This document shows positions 46,200 to 55,905 of a stretch of 64,000 nt of DNA, piece by piece. Both the position numbers and the translations under genes were made by a program. This stretch comes from Cristatella mucedo. Its lineage: Eukaryota; Bryozoa; Phylactolaemata; Cristatellidae. Numbering within the stretch: the first letter of the stretch is position 1; each line of letters opens with the position of its first letter. The notes below the pieces were generated by a model that was given only the letters and a program-made list of their open reading frames with translations, was not told the DNA's origin and searched no databases. The DNA lies in contig WPIO01000214.1 in NCBI GenBank assembly GCA_009760855.2, forward strand, positions 81,001-145,000, written 5' to 3'.

Positions 46200-46405
46200 G
46201 CACAAACCCAGCCAAGGGTCAAGGGTCGGTATGGGGTCAAGGACGGCACCAAGGGCGAAAGTCGGTGTCGAGGGCAAAAGGTGGCGGTCGAGGGTCAAGG
46301 GTCGGCGCCAAGGGTCGGCACTGGTGGTCAAGGGTAAGTGCCAAGGGTCGAGGGTCGGCAGCTGTGGTCAAGGGTCACAGCCAGGGGTCGGCACAAAGGG
46401 TAAGA
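46200..46405. repeat. Degenerate GGGTCAAGGGTCGG tandem array
   Basis: About fifteen copies of a word close to AAGGGTCGGC or AAGGGTCA in roughly 200 bases. Several neighbouring pairs are direct repeats of GGTCA half-sites with one-base spacing, such as TGGTCAAGGGTCACA near 46363. Confidence 0.75.
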
Positions 46406-47533
46406 TCAACAGTTGGTTGGTTGCAGCTGCCGGGCGGCAGCTGGGCGAAGCAGAGCTAATGACCAATACCGGTTACCTAGCTGCTCTGCCTAAGCAGATT
46501 TGACAGGAGGACTGCATTAAGACCTAAGACCATCAGACTAGTGCCATAAGCAACGAAAGATTCTCCATAGTTACCTAGTAGCACAATGGCGATGCTCCCA
46601 CTGTAGCAAAGCCAGCAGCACAGGTGCCACCACCTTCCACCCTGACAAACAGCGTATGCTTGTACGCAAACTTGGGGCTCACGGAGCCAAGGCTACCGGT
46701 ACCGAGAGCAAGCACTAGCTTCTCCACGAGAAGGCTCAGCAATTCGAGAGCTGGTACTGGTAAATGAACCAAAAGCCGGCTGCTAAGTCAGCCACAGCAA
46801 GCCAGTCACCATCATGTCACCGCACATGTCCTGCCTGTAGCCATCCATACCTGCACTCACTGCGCCCGGCTCTGCTCTCTCCCTCTCTCCGATGGCGGTG
46901 GGCAGAGCCGAGCAAGTTTTGCTCGGTAGCTAAGCAACCGAAGCTTTACGGCGGATCTAGCTGATGGGAATGCAAACCCTACAAGCTGAAGCATACAAAC
47001 AGCCCGCCTCCTTGTAGTGAGATGAGCCGAGGACAATGGCAGACCGAGACAGGGGTAAAGACAAAGAGCTGAGATAAAGAGTTGAGCATGCGTTGGAAAA
47101 GAAACTGCGAGAGCTAGTAGTGAGCTCATCCCAGCAGAGGTGCAGGCCAAACGTCAGGTTACAGTGATATAGACAGACAGAAACGACTGGCTGATTGCCT
47201 TGTGCAATGCTTTTGCTGCATATGCGAGACATGCGAGTACCCTTCAAATGATCGAACTCTTATCTATGTAGCTTTTGATTTTACCAATGTTGCATAAGGG
47301 TAAATGCCGAGAAAATACTGATACGATTGGCTATGCATGTCATCAAACGTCCTTGAGATGTATTATCTGCAGTCATGGACATGAATAGTAAAACTTATCG
47401 AACCGAAATCAGAAATGTACTCCTGCTGTGGTATACAAGCAGAAATGAACTCACATGTAAAATTTCACGTTGAGCCGTCACATTTTACTCTGGCTTAATG
47501 AATGGAGGGTGGAGATTGTGTCGTCAGGAAAAC
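46406..47533. other. Unassigned intronic stretch
   Basis: No gene supported. The minus-strand frame 46575-46772 (LELLSLLVEKLVLALGTGSL) looks protein-like but is short and has no recognised family. Confidence 0.35.
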
Positions 47534-47575
47534 GACTCGTGGGCCTGTCGTGAGCTCACGACAGGCCCACGAGTC
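47534..47575. repeat. 42-bp perfect palindrome
   Basis: Left half 47534-47554 (GACTCGTGGGCCTGTCGTGA then G) and right half 47555-47575 are exact reverse complements with no spacer. Flanks (C at 47533, A at 47576) do not pair. Confidence 0.97.
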
Positions 47576-48278
47576 ATCAGCTCGGCTTTCTTGGTCAATT
47601 GTGACATCTTTCTTATCGTATGTGATGCATGACGTTGCTGTCAGTAGCTGATGCCGTGTGCTTTTTATCTCAGGAACACTTCAGTGGAACAGTACTTCGT
47701 TAGCATAGGGAGTAGCGTGCAAATGTATGCGCCCAACAAAAATATGGCAGATAACGACGGCAGCAATCTCGAGCTGTCTGATCATCAACAAAGAGTTGAG
47801 CCAAAAATGGATGCCCTGGCAAACTTTTTTAAACTGTGGGCATTACATAATTTGGCACAGCACTGCTTCTGGTGAAGGCAGAGATCAGATGACACGATGA
47901 CAGACTATGCTAACTTTTGTCAGCAATCCACAAGATCAACTCGACTGTAAAAACGAACGAGAACAGGTATCCAGATCACTTGCAGCAGCAGCAGCCGAAG
48001 CATCAGCAGCATACCTAACCAATGCTTGATATTCGTAACCCACGCTAGTAACAAACGGCTTGGGCTCAATGGTAAATAAGGCAGCAGCCAATAGCCAAAC
48101 TTAAGCAGTCGTGCGATCAAGCTTTCGGTGAGCAATATTTCGTTACACATGAAGGACACAACTCTTCTGTCTCGAGAGTCGAACACATGGAGGTATCCGG
48201 AGGCAAGCCTACGGATCAACTGTACCTTCTACAAGAGAAGTAGGGGCGGTTACGACATTGTGGCTACCGACTCCATTA
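47576..48278. other. Unassigned intronic stretch
   Basis: Short frames on both strands; nothing recognised. Ends in (AAAT)n which belongs to the following SINE. Confidence 0.4.
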
Positions 48279-48478
48279 AAATAAATAAATAAATAAATAA
48301 ATAATAAATCCTAGCTGATTAAACAGCCTCTTTTTATATAGCGGTTGAAGAGCCTTTACGGCTATCAGTATCGCTTGCAGTGGTGATAAAGAATCGCCAA
48401 CTGCAGGAATCGAACCAATGACCTCGGGACCGAGGTCGTGAAAGCAACCGCCTTACCTAGTGTGCCACCACGGCTCAC
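48279..48478 (-). mobile_element. tRNA-derived SINE, type 1
   Basis: (AAAT)n tail at the left, CCTAGCTGATTAAACAGCCT, AGAGCCTTTACGGC, then the B box as GGAATCGAACCAATGACCTC and a head ending TGCCACCACGGCTCACCA. One of the best preserved copies, very close to 41126-41315. Confidence 0.88.
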
Positions 48479-49976
48479 CAATAAGCAGAGGAAGCAGCGG
48501 CATCTACATGGTAAGCACACTGTGTCTAAATTGCTGCATAATATACAAACCGCCACTTCAGTAGCCTCTCAAGTAGCAGCTACATCGATGCCTTGCGCGC
48601 TTCTCAGCTACATCGATGCCTTGCGCGCTTCTCAGCAGCATCAGCTTGCTTACAATTTTTCAGCAATAAAGAATTGTTACGCGATTTGGAGCCATTGTCA
48701 ATACAAGCATGTACAGTGGCATCAGGCCGATCCTCTGGATCAATCATACTTCACACACATCTCACAGAAGACTGGGACATGTCACATCGGCCGATTAGCC
48801 GAGGAACGAGCACAATTGTCCCAAAGGACCACGACCCGATGTCATCCAAGACCCGAGAAAACAACCACGCGAACCTCAGTGCTACTGTGCCCAGCTAGTT
48901 GTTTGGTGCCTAAAGAATGTGACGGGGATCAGAGTGAGTGGGCGTGACTCGGGAACAAAAAAAAAACTCTACAGGGTCACACGTCTGTAGGCAACACCCC
49001 ACCACCAAGGGCCCGGCACCTACAGCATTCTGCTGACAGACATTCTTCGGGCACAGCATTCTGCTGACATTCTGCCCACCCGAGTCTGATTGATACCCAG
49101 GCAAAGCATTGGGCAATCGCACGGGACTCCGGTGAAAGTTGCCCAGAATCAAGCTTGTCCAGCTACTGCTCGTCGAGGTCTGAGAACAACGACGTGCGTG
49201 CACGCGCATGTGCCCGAGAGCATGTGGGGGGGGGGGGGTTGTGGACCTCGTGTGCAACATCGGCGGCTTGGGTAGGAATTGGGCAGGAATCACCCAATCC
49301 TGTTCGCCCTCTTCTCCTTCACCGCACACAGCCAGGCTGTCAATCATGCAGCACTAGCAAGCATCTTTATTTAACGAAACAATATAGCGAGACATGTTTG
49401 GACCGCCTTCCGACTTAGTGTGCGGAGTTTATCGAGCCCCTTACTTTTTGTGCGCTCTCCAAGCAGCCAGCGCTGCAAGTTGATCCAGCAAGCTGTCGTC
49501 GAGTGCCTACAGCTTGACAGCGGTTGGCAATCAGGTCCAGTTTTTCCTTACTTAAGCAGCAGACAAGCTGGAGAGACATTTTCGAAGAAGCTCGGTAGTC
49601 ATGCAGTATCTGACAGGTTGCTCGGGACTTTCTCACGGGAAGTGCATGCGCGGTCGTGTAATTCTATCGACATACTCAGCTCCGAATGTGCTGCCGGGGA
49701 GTCGCCACCCCCTTCGACGAAGTCGCCTCGGAACTCTTCAGTCGGAGTTAGGCTCACATCATTCACCGTCTGGTCGCTAACGTTTCAGTAGACACACTTA
49801 TAATACCCATAGGCGTTTCTCTCTGGTCAGGGAATTGTAAAAGTATTGAATATGTAGGTAGTGACAGGCAAGACTGGCCAGACCAGGACCATAAATACTT
49901 ATTCTTGTGGCCACTTGATTTGGGGGGCTGACTGAGACGGCATTTTAATGAGCAGCTACAGTGACAGTGTAAATAA
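48479..49976. other. Unassigned intronic stretch with a short tandem duplication
   Basis: A 28-29 base unit (CAGCTACATCGATGCCTTGC and following bases) occurs twice in tandem at about 48578-48634. A 13-base G run lies at 49226-49238. No gene recognised. Confidence 0.45.
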
Positions 49977-50457
49977 TGATAATAATAATAATAATACAAT
50001 TGATATAGCGCTGTCAAAGAACTAGATCTCTTTCTAGGCACTTAAAATGTGCTGCAAAGAAAGCACGATCGAATGATTAGTGGTAGCATGCTCATTGACA
50101 ACCAGCATAACGTGGCAAGGGGTGACATGGACAGGGTCAGCATGTAAATATGGTTGGTGCAAGCATGCACAGTGTCAGAATACATAAGCACGTAAAGGAC
50201 GAATCACATGGATCTACTAAATGCTGTGACAAATAGATACGTTTTTAGTTTTCGAAATGCGGTGAAGTCAGAGAATATCGTGACACAAGTCGGAAATAAG
50301 TTCCAGGCTTAGGCAGCATACCAATTAAAGGTGTGGTCTCCAAAAGATTTGAGGTTGGTATGAGATATATATAAACGACTAGATTCCGAAAAGCGGGTGG
50401 TACGATGCTTGGCCTGTGGGGGAGTAGATCTGATAGGTAGGCTGGTGCCAAAGAATG
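49977..50457 (-). mobile_element. Host LINE, 3' part (split by the young LINE)
   Basis: (AAT)n tail, hairpin region (50008-50045), 3' UTR and C-terminal coding start up to GCCAAAGAATG. It continues at 52523 after the plus-strand insertion; the break falls at a point where intact copies are continuous. Confidence 0.85.
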
Positions 50458-50464
50458 AAGAAAC

Positions 50465-52515
50465 ATTGTTGAATCACAGATGCACAATCCAAAAATGCTG
50501 ATGTCGACGATAAACCATCTCCTCAACCGTTCCCGGGTTAGCTCCTTACCTGATGATCCTTGTGATGATCTAGCCGATCGCTTCTCTCGATTCTTTGTGC
50601 AGAAGATAGACAAAATCAGGGAATCCATCCCTGCGATGACAACCTTCCCACTAGAATGCTGTTCCTCGGTTCCTGGCTGCGCCTCAATGTCTGCATTTAA
50701 ACAGGTCACTAGTGATCTAGTCCTAAAGCTCGTATCTCAATCAAAGAAGACAACAAGTCCACTGGACCCTATTCCCACTGTCCTGCTCCTACGTTGCATT
50801 GATCTGCTGCTGCCATGCATAACCAACATCATTAATATGTCATTAGCCTCAGGTCAGGTCCCAGCACCTTTCAAAAAAGCTGTAGTCAGGCCACTTCTCA
50901 AGAAAGCTACACTAGACCAAGAGAACTTGAGCAACTACCGCCCAGTCTCCCTTCTACCATTCCTATCAAAGACACTGGAACGGGTCGTGGCAGACCAGCT
51001 GAACTCGTATATCGAAACCTCACACCTTGCTAGTAAGTTCCAGTCTGGCTTTAGAGCTAATCACTCCACAGAGTCAGCATTGCTTCGGGTATACAACGAC
51101 CTACTTAGGAATGCAGACATGGGTAGAGTGTCTCTTCTTGTTTTGCTCGATCTTTCGGCAGCTTTTGATACCATCGATCACAAAGTACTTCTAGAGCGCC
51201 TCTCATCTCGCCTGGGCATCACTGGCACTGCTCTGCAGTGGTTCAGGTCCTATCTCAGTGGGACACTCCAGAGTGTTGACGTGAATGGACAAAGATCATC
51301 TGAAGTACCTCTGAAATATGGAGTACCTCAGGGCTCTGTGCTAGGTCCGGTCCTTTTCACCGTTTATACTCTCCCTCTCGCTGATGTGATTGCCAAGCAC
51401 AATCTAGGCTTTCACTTCTATGCGGATGACACTCAGTTGTACCTTTGCTTTGATCCCTCCCAGCCTTCGAGCACCTCAAATTCTCTCTAACTCACTTGCT
51501 GCATGCATTGATGACATCCGATCATGGATGGCAGCAAATTTTCTAAAACTAAACGATGATAAAACTAACTTACTAGTTATGGGCAAACCTAGTGTTATTC
51601 AGAAATTGGAAAGGCTGACTTTCAAAATTGGCTCTGCCAGCATATCTCCAGTTGAATCAGCTCGAAATCTAGGTGTCATATTCCAAAGCGACCTCTCGTT
51701 AGACGACCACATCAGCTCCACAGTCAAATCAGCCTATTTTCAGCTTCATAACATTGCTAAAATTAGGGCTTGTTTAGATAAGGATACCACGTCCAAGTTG
51801 GTCCATGCATTCGTGACATCTCGTCTCGACTTCTGCAACTCACTGCTTACTGGCCTACCAGCATGTGCGATCAGGCGATTGCAGCTGGTGCAAAACTCTG
51901 CAGCTAGGCTTGTCTGTCGTGAGCGTCGCAGTTGCCACGTTACCCCACTTCTCGCCGACCTGCACTGGCTACCAGTCAAGCAACGGATTGACTTCAAGGT
52001 TTTGTCGCTCACATTTAGGTCTCTTCATTCTATGGCTCCAGCCCATCTTTCAGATATACTACCCCATCACGCAAAGCATCGTACCACTCGCTTTTCGGAA
52101 TCCAACGGTCTAGAAATACCTCGTACAAACCTTAAATCCTTTGGAGACCGTGCATTTAGCTCGTATGCTCCCACAGCCTGGAACTCCCTCCCGACCTGCA
52201 TCAGAACATCCCCTGACCTGACCACATTTAAAAGAAACTTAAAAACATACCTATTTAGGACAGCATTTAGTGGGTCCTTGTGATTCGTCCTCGATGTGCT
52301 TATGCGTGCTGACACTGTGCATGCTGCCACTAACCACATTTGCATGCTGACCCAGTGCATGTAACCCCTAACCATGTTATTCATTTTGTTTGTTTTTCAA
52401 GCATGATTTTACTTACTATTCTGTTGCGTATCACTTTGCAGCAAATGTAAAGCGCCTAGAAAGAGATTAAGTTCTCTGAGGGCGCTTTATCAAGTGCAAT
52501 ATTATTATTATTATT
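50465..52515 (+). mobile_element. Young L2/CR1-type LINE copy with 7-bp target duplication
   Basis: A 2.05-kb insertion flanked by AAGAAAC (50458-50464 and 52516-52522). It starts in the linker (HNPKMLMSTINHLLNRS), contains the whole RT and C-terminal domain, the 3' UTR, the hairpin (52448-52490) and (ATT)n. It is truncated before the endonuclease, like the copy at 14104, to which it is about 98 percent identical in protein. The target was an older LINE in opposite orientation. Confidence 0.92.
50480..52283 (+). pseudogene. LINE reverse transcriptase ORF with one frameshift
   Basis: First frame 50480-51490 carries KIDKIRESIP, NYRPVSLLPFLSK, LLVLLDLSAAFDTIDH (motif A), YGVPQGSVLGPVLF (motif B) and FHFYADDTQLY (motif C). 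Compared with the copy at 14348-16153 there is one extra base near 51482-51490, which brings a TAA into frame. The second frame, 51420-52283, continues directly with LAACIDDIRSWMAANF, LNDDKTNLLVMGKPS and the C-terminal domain to the stop. All catalytic residues are present but the protein would be cut after motif C. Apart from this one base the sequence is almost unchanged, so the damage is recent. Confidence 0.88.
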
Positions 52516-52522
52516 AAGAAAC

Positions 52523-53214
52523 CTAAATGTGAGTGAAAGAACCTCGAAGTCGATGCATTGCTTGACTGGGAGCCAGTGCAGGTGGGCACGAAGTGGTCTG
52601 GTGTGGCAATGGCAAGGCTCACGACAGATAAGCCTAGCTGCAGAGTTTTGCACCAGCTGTAAGCGCCTGATTGCACATGCCGGTAGACCGGCGAGCAGCA
52701 AGTTACAGAAGTCGGGACGGGATGACACAAATGCATGGACACACTTAGATGTGACATCCCTGTCTAAGCAAGCCCGAATTTTAACACTGCTATGTGGCTG
52801 AAAGTAGACAGGCCTGACTGTGGAGCTGACGTGGTCGTCTATTGATACAGGACGCCTAGATTTCGTGCAGATTCAACAGGACATATGCTGGCAGAGCCGA
52901 TTATGAACGCCAACCTGTCCAATTTCTGAATCACAGTTGGTCTTCCCATAACCAGTAAGTTGGTTTTTATCATCATTCAATTTAAGAAAGTTTGCTATCA
53001 TCCATGTGCATGTGAATGTCATCAATACATGCAGCAAGGGGAGTTGGGAGAATTCGACGTGCTGAGAGGCTGGTAGGGATCAAAGCAAAGGAATAACTGA
53101 GTGCCATCTGCATAGAAATGAAAGTCTACATTGTGTCTGGCAATCACGTCGGCTAGAGGAGGCGTATAAACCGTTAAAAAACGGGACCAAGCACAGAGCC
53201 CTGAGGTAACCCAT
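52523..53214 (-). mobile_element. Host LINE, middle part
   Basis: Continues from 50457 with AGAACCTCGAAGTCGATGC and the C-terminal coding part, then the RT core (minus frame 53022-53249 reads VDFHFYADGTQLFLCFD, so YADD is YADG). It breaks off at GAGGTAACCCAT, where another LINE is inserted. Confidence 0.8.
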
Positions 53215-53915
53215 ATAATAATAATATAATAATGCACTCGATAAAGCACCCTCAGAGAACTCGATCTATTTCTAGGCGCTTTACATTTGCTGCAAAGGGA
53301 AACGCGATTGAATGGTGAGTAATATCATGCTTGATAAACAACATGAATAACATGGTTAGGAGTGACATGCACAGGGCCAGCATGCAAGTGTGGTTAGTGG
53401 CAGGCTGCAACAGTGTCAGCATGCATAAGCACATGAAGGACAAATCACAGGGACCCACTAAATGCTGTCATAAATGGGGATTTTTAATTTCTTTTTACAT
53501 GTGGTCAGGTCAGGGGATGTTCTGACGCAGGTCAGGAATGAGTTCCAGGCTTTGGGAGCATACGAACTAAATGCACGGTCTCCAAAGGATTTGAGGTTTG
53601 CACAAAATATTGGTAAACTGCTGGATTCCGAAAAGTGAGTGATACGATGTTTGGCCTGGTGGGGGAGTAGATCTGAAAGATAGGGTGGAGCCAAAGAATG
53701 AAGTGACCTAAAAGTGAGCGAAAAAACTTTGAAGTCGATCCTTGCTTGACCGGTAGCCATGCAGGTCGGTGAGAAGTGGTGTGATGTGGCAACAGCAACG
53801 CTCACGACAGACAAGCCTAGCTGCAGAGTTTTGCACCAGCTACAAGCGCCTGATTGAACATGCAGGTAGGCCAATAAGCAGTGAGTAACAGAAGTAAAGA
53901 CGGGATGTCACAAAT
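53215..53915 (-). mobile_element. LINE tail nested in the host LINE
   Basis: Begins with AAT repeats (53216-53234), then hairpin region, 3' UTR and C-terminal coding part (minus frame 53458-53874 in pieces). The host reads CCCAT before it and CCATGGTATTTCAGAGG after it, adjacent sequence in intact copies; CCAT is the likely short target duplication. Confidence 0.8.
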
Positions 53916-54602
53916 CCATGGTATTTCAGAGGTTCCTCGGATGAGGTGTGTCCATTTACGTCAATACTCTGGAGTCTCCCACTGAAATAGGACCTAAACC
54001 ATTGCAATGCAGAGCCAGTGGTGCCCAGGCAAGATGAGAGGTGCTCATTGAGGACTTGGTGATCAATAGTATCAAAGGCTGCGGAAAGATCGAGCAAAAC
54101 AAGCAGAGAGACTCTACCTAAGTCTGCATTCCTAAGTAGGTCGTTATACACATGAAGCAATGCTGACTCTGCAGAGTGATTAGATTTAAAACCAGAGTGG
54201 AACTTACTACCAAGGCTTGAAGTTTCCATACATGAGTTCAGCTAGTCTGCTAAGACTCGTTTCAGTGTCTGATAGAAACGCTAGAAAGGAGCCTGGGCGA
54301 AAGTTGCCCAAGTTCTTTTGGTCTAGTGTTGCTTTCTTGTGTAGTGACCTGACTACAGCCTTTATGAAAGGTGCTGGGACATGACCTGAGGCTAATGGCA
54401 TATATATGTTAATTATGCATAGCAGCAGGGGATCAATGCATCGTAGAAGCAGGACGGTGGGAATAGGGCTTAGAGGGCTAGTTGTCTTTTTTATTGGGAT
54501 ATGAGCTTCAGAACGAGGTTATTAGTGGCCTCCTTGACTTTAGACATTGAGGTGCTGCAGGATATTGAAGGACATGATTCCAGGGGGCTTGTTGCCACCC
54601 TA
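53916..54602 (-). mobile_element. Host LINE, RT core to linker
   Basis: Resumes with TTTCAGAGGTTCCTCGGATG; the minus frame 53840-54229 reads LLVLLDLSAAFDTIDH (motif A) and FKSNHSAESALLHVYNDL. Continues to the start of the RT (TTGCCACCCTAGGGATGGAC), where the minisatellite begins. Confidence 0.82.
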
Positions 54603-55199
54603 GGGATGGACTCCGGATCTTGTCTATCTTGTTGGATGGACTCCGGATCTTGTCTATCTTGTTGGATGGACTCCGGATCTTGTCTATCTTGTTGGATGGA
54701 CTCCGGATCTTGTCTATCTTGTTGGATGGACTCCGGGATCGGATCTTGTCTATCTTGTCCGGATCTTGTCTATCTTGTTGGACTCCGGATCTTGTCTATC
54801 TTGTTGGATGGACTCCGGATCTTGTCTATCTTGTTGGATGGACTCCGGATCTTGTCTATCTTGTCTATCTGTTGGATGGACTCCGGATCTTGTCTATCTT
54901 GTTGGATGGACTCCGGATCTTGTCTATCTTGTTGGATGGACTCCGGATCTTGTCTATCTTGTTGGATGGACTCCGGATCTTGTCTATCTTGTTGGATGGA
55001 CTCCGGATCTTGTCTATCTTGTTGGATGGACTCCGGATCTTGTCTATCTTGTTGGATGGACTCCGGATCTTGTCTATCTTGTTGGATGGACTCGGATCTT
55101 GTCTATCTTGTTGGATGGACTCCGGATCTTGTCTATCTTGTTGGATGGACTCCGGATCTTGTCTATCTTGTTGGATGGACTCCGGATCTTGTCTATCTT
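54603..55199. repeat. 30-bp minisatellite, about 20 units, derived from LINE coding sequence
   Basis: Unit GTTGGATGGACTCCGGATCT + TGTCTATCTT. About 20 units, most identical; variants at 54721-54756 (36 bp), 54757-54776 (20 bp), 26 bp at 54777-54802, one with an extra GTCTATCT near 54863, and one 29-bp unit at 55081-55109. On the LINE strand the unit is the KIDKIR-type start of the RT domain. Because 30 is divisible by three, frames stay open on both strands and give ten-residue repeats (WMDSGSCLSC or ILLDGLRILS); these are not genes. Confidence 0.95.
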
Positions 55200-55407
55200 G
55201 TTGACAAAGAAGCTCTAGAGAAGCGATCAGGTCGATCATTACAAGGATCCCTAGGTAACTAGGGAGCTAACTTGGGCGCAGTTAAGGATGGTTGATGGCT
55301 GATCGTCGACATCAGCATTTTTGGAGTGTGCATCTGCGAATCAACGATGTTTTATATAAGCAAGACATAGACTTTGTTATGATCGATTGGTGCGATTTAC
55401 AGTAGTC
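55200..55407 (-). mobile_element. Host LINE, endonuclease-RT linker part
   Basis: Continues after the minisatellite with TTGACAAAGAAGC and the linker seen at 1-200 (TGATCGTCGACATCAGCATT, ATGATCGATTGGTGCGATT). It ends abruptly at CAGTAGTCCTGA, where a duplicated segment follows. Confidence 0.8.
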
Positions 55408-55905
55408 CTGAATAGAAGTGAAAGTCTACATTGTGCCTGGCAATCACATCGGCTAGAAGGGCCGTATAAACTGTTAAAAAAACGGGACCAAGCACAGAGC
55501 CCTGAAGTAACCCATGTAATAATAATAATAATAGTAATGCACTCAATAAAGCGCCCTCAGAAAACTCAATCTCTTTCTACGCACTTTACATTTGCTGCAA
55601 AGGAAACACGATCGAATGGTGAGTGGTATCATGCTTGATAAACAACACGAATAACATGGTTAGGGGTGACATGCACAGGGTCAGCATGCAACAGTGTCAG
55701 CATGCATGGGCACATAAAGGATGAATCACAGGGACCCACTCAATGCTGTCATACATAGGTGCGTTTTAAAGTTCTTTTTAATGTGGTCAAGTCAGGAAAT
55801 GTCGTGACGAAAGTCGGGAGTGAGTTCCAGGCTTTGGGAGCATACGAACTAAAGGCAGGGTCTCCAAAGGATTTGAGGTTTGTACGAGGTATAGGTAAAC
55901 AACAT
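55408..55905 (-). mobile_element. Second copy of the LINE/LINE junction at 53103-53600
   Basis: Starts with a piece of RT core (GAAAGTCTACATTGTGCCTG to GAAGTAACCCAT), then AAT repeats and a LINE tail. The same break point and the same flanking words (AACGGGACCAAGCACAGAGC) occur at 53103-53214. The two copies differ by roughly a tenth of their bases. Confidence 0.75.

Noticed and set aside
49977-52515. Twin-priming inversion as the explanation for the head-to-head LINE pieces
   Set aside because: The inverted piece covers the same 3' region that is present in the plus-strand copy and continues after it at 52523, so it is an older host LINE, not an inverted 5' part.
54603-55199. CRISPR array, because of regular 30-bp repeats
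   Set aside because: There are no unique spacers; units are directly adjacent and derive from LINE coding sequence in an animal genome.
54501-55262. A 253-codon frame with ten-residue repeats that looks like a repeat protein
   Set aside because: It is the 30-bp LINE-derived minisatellite; all three frames are open because the unit is divisible by three.
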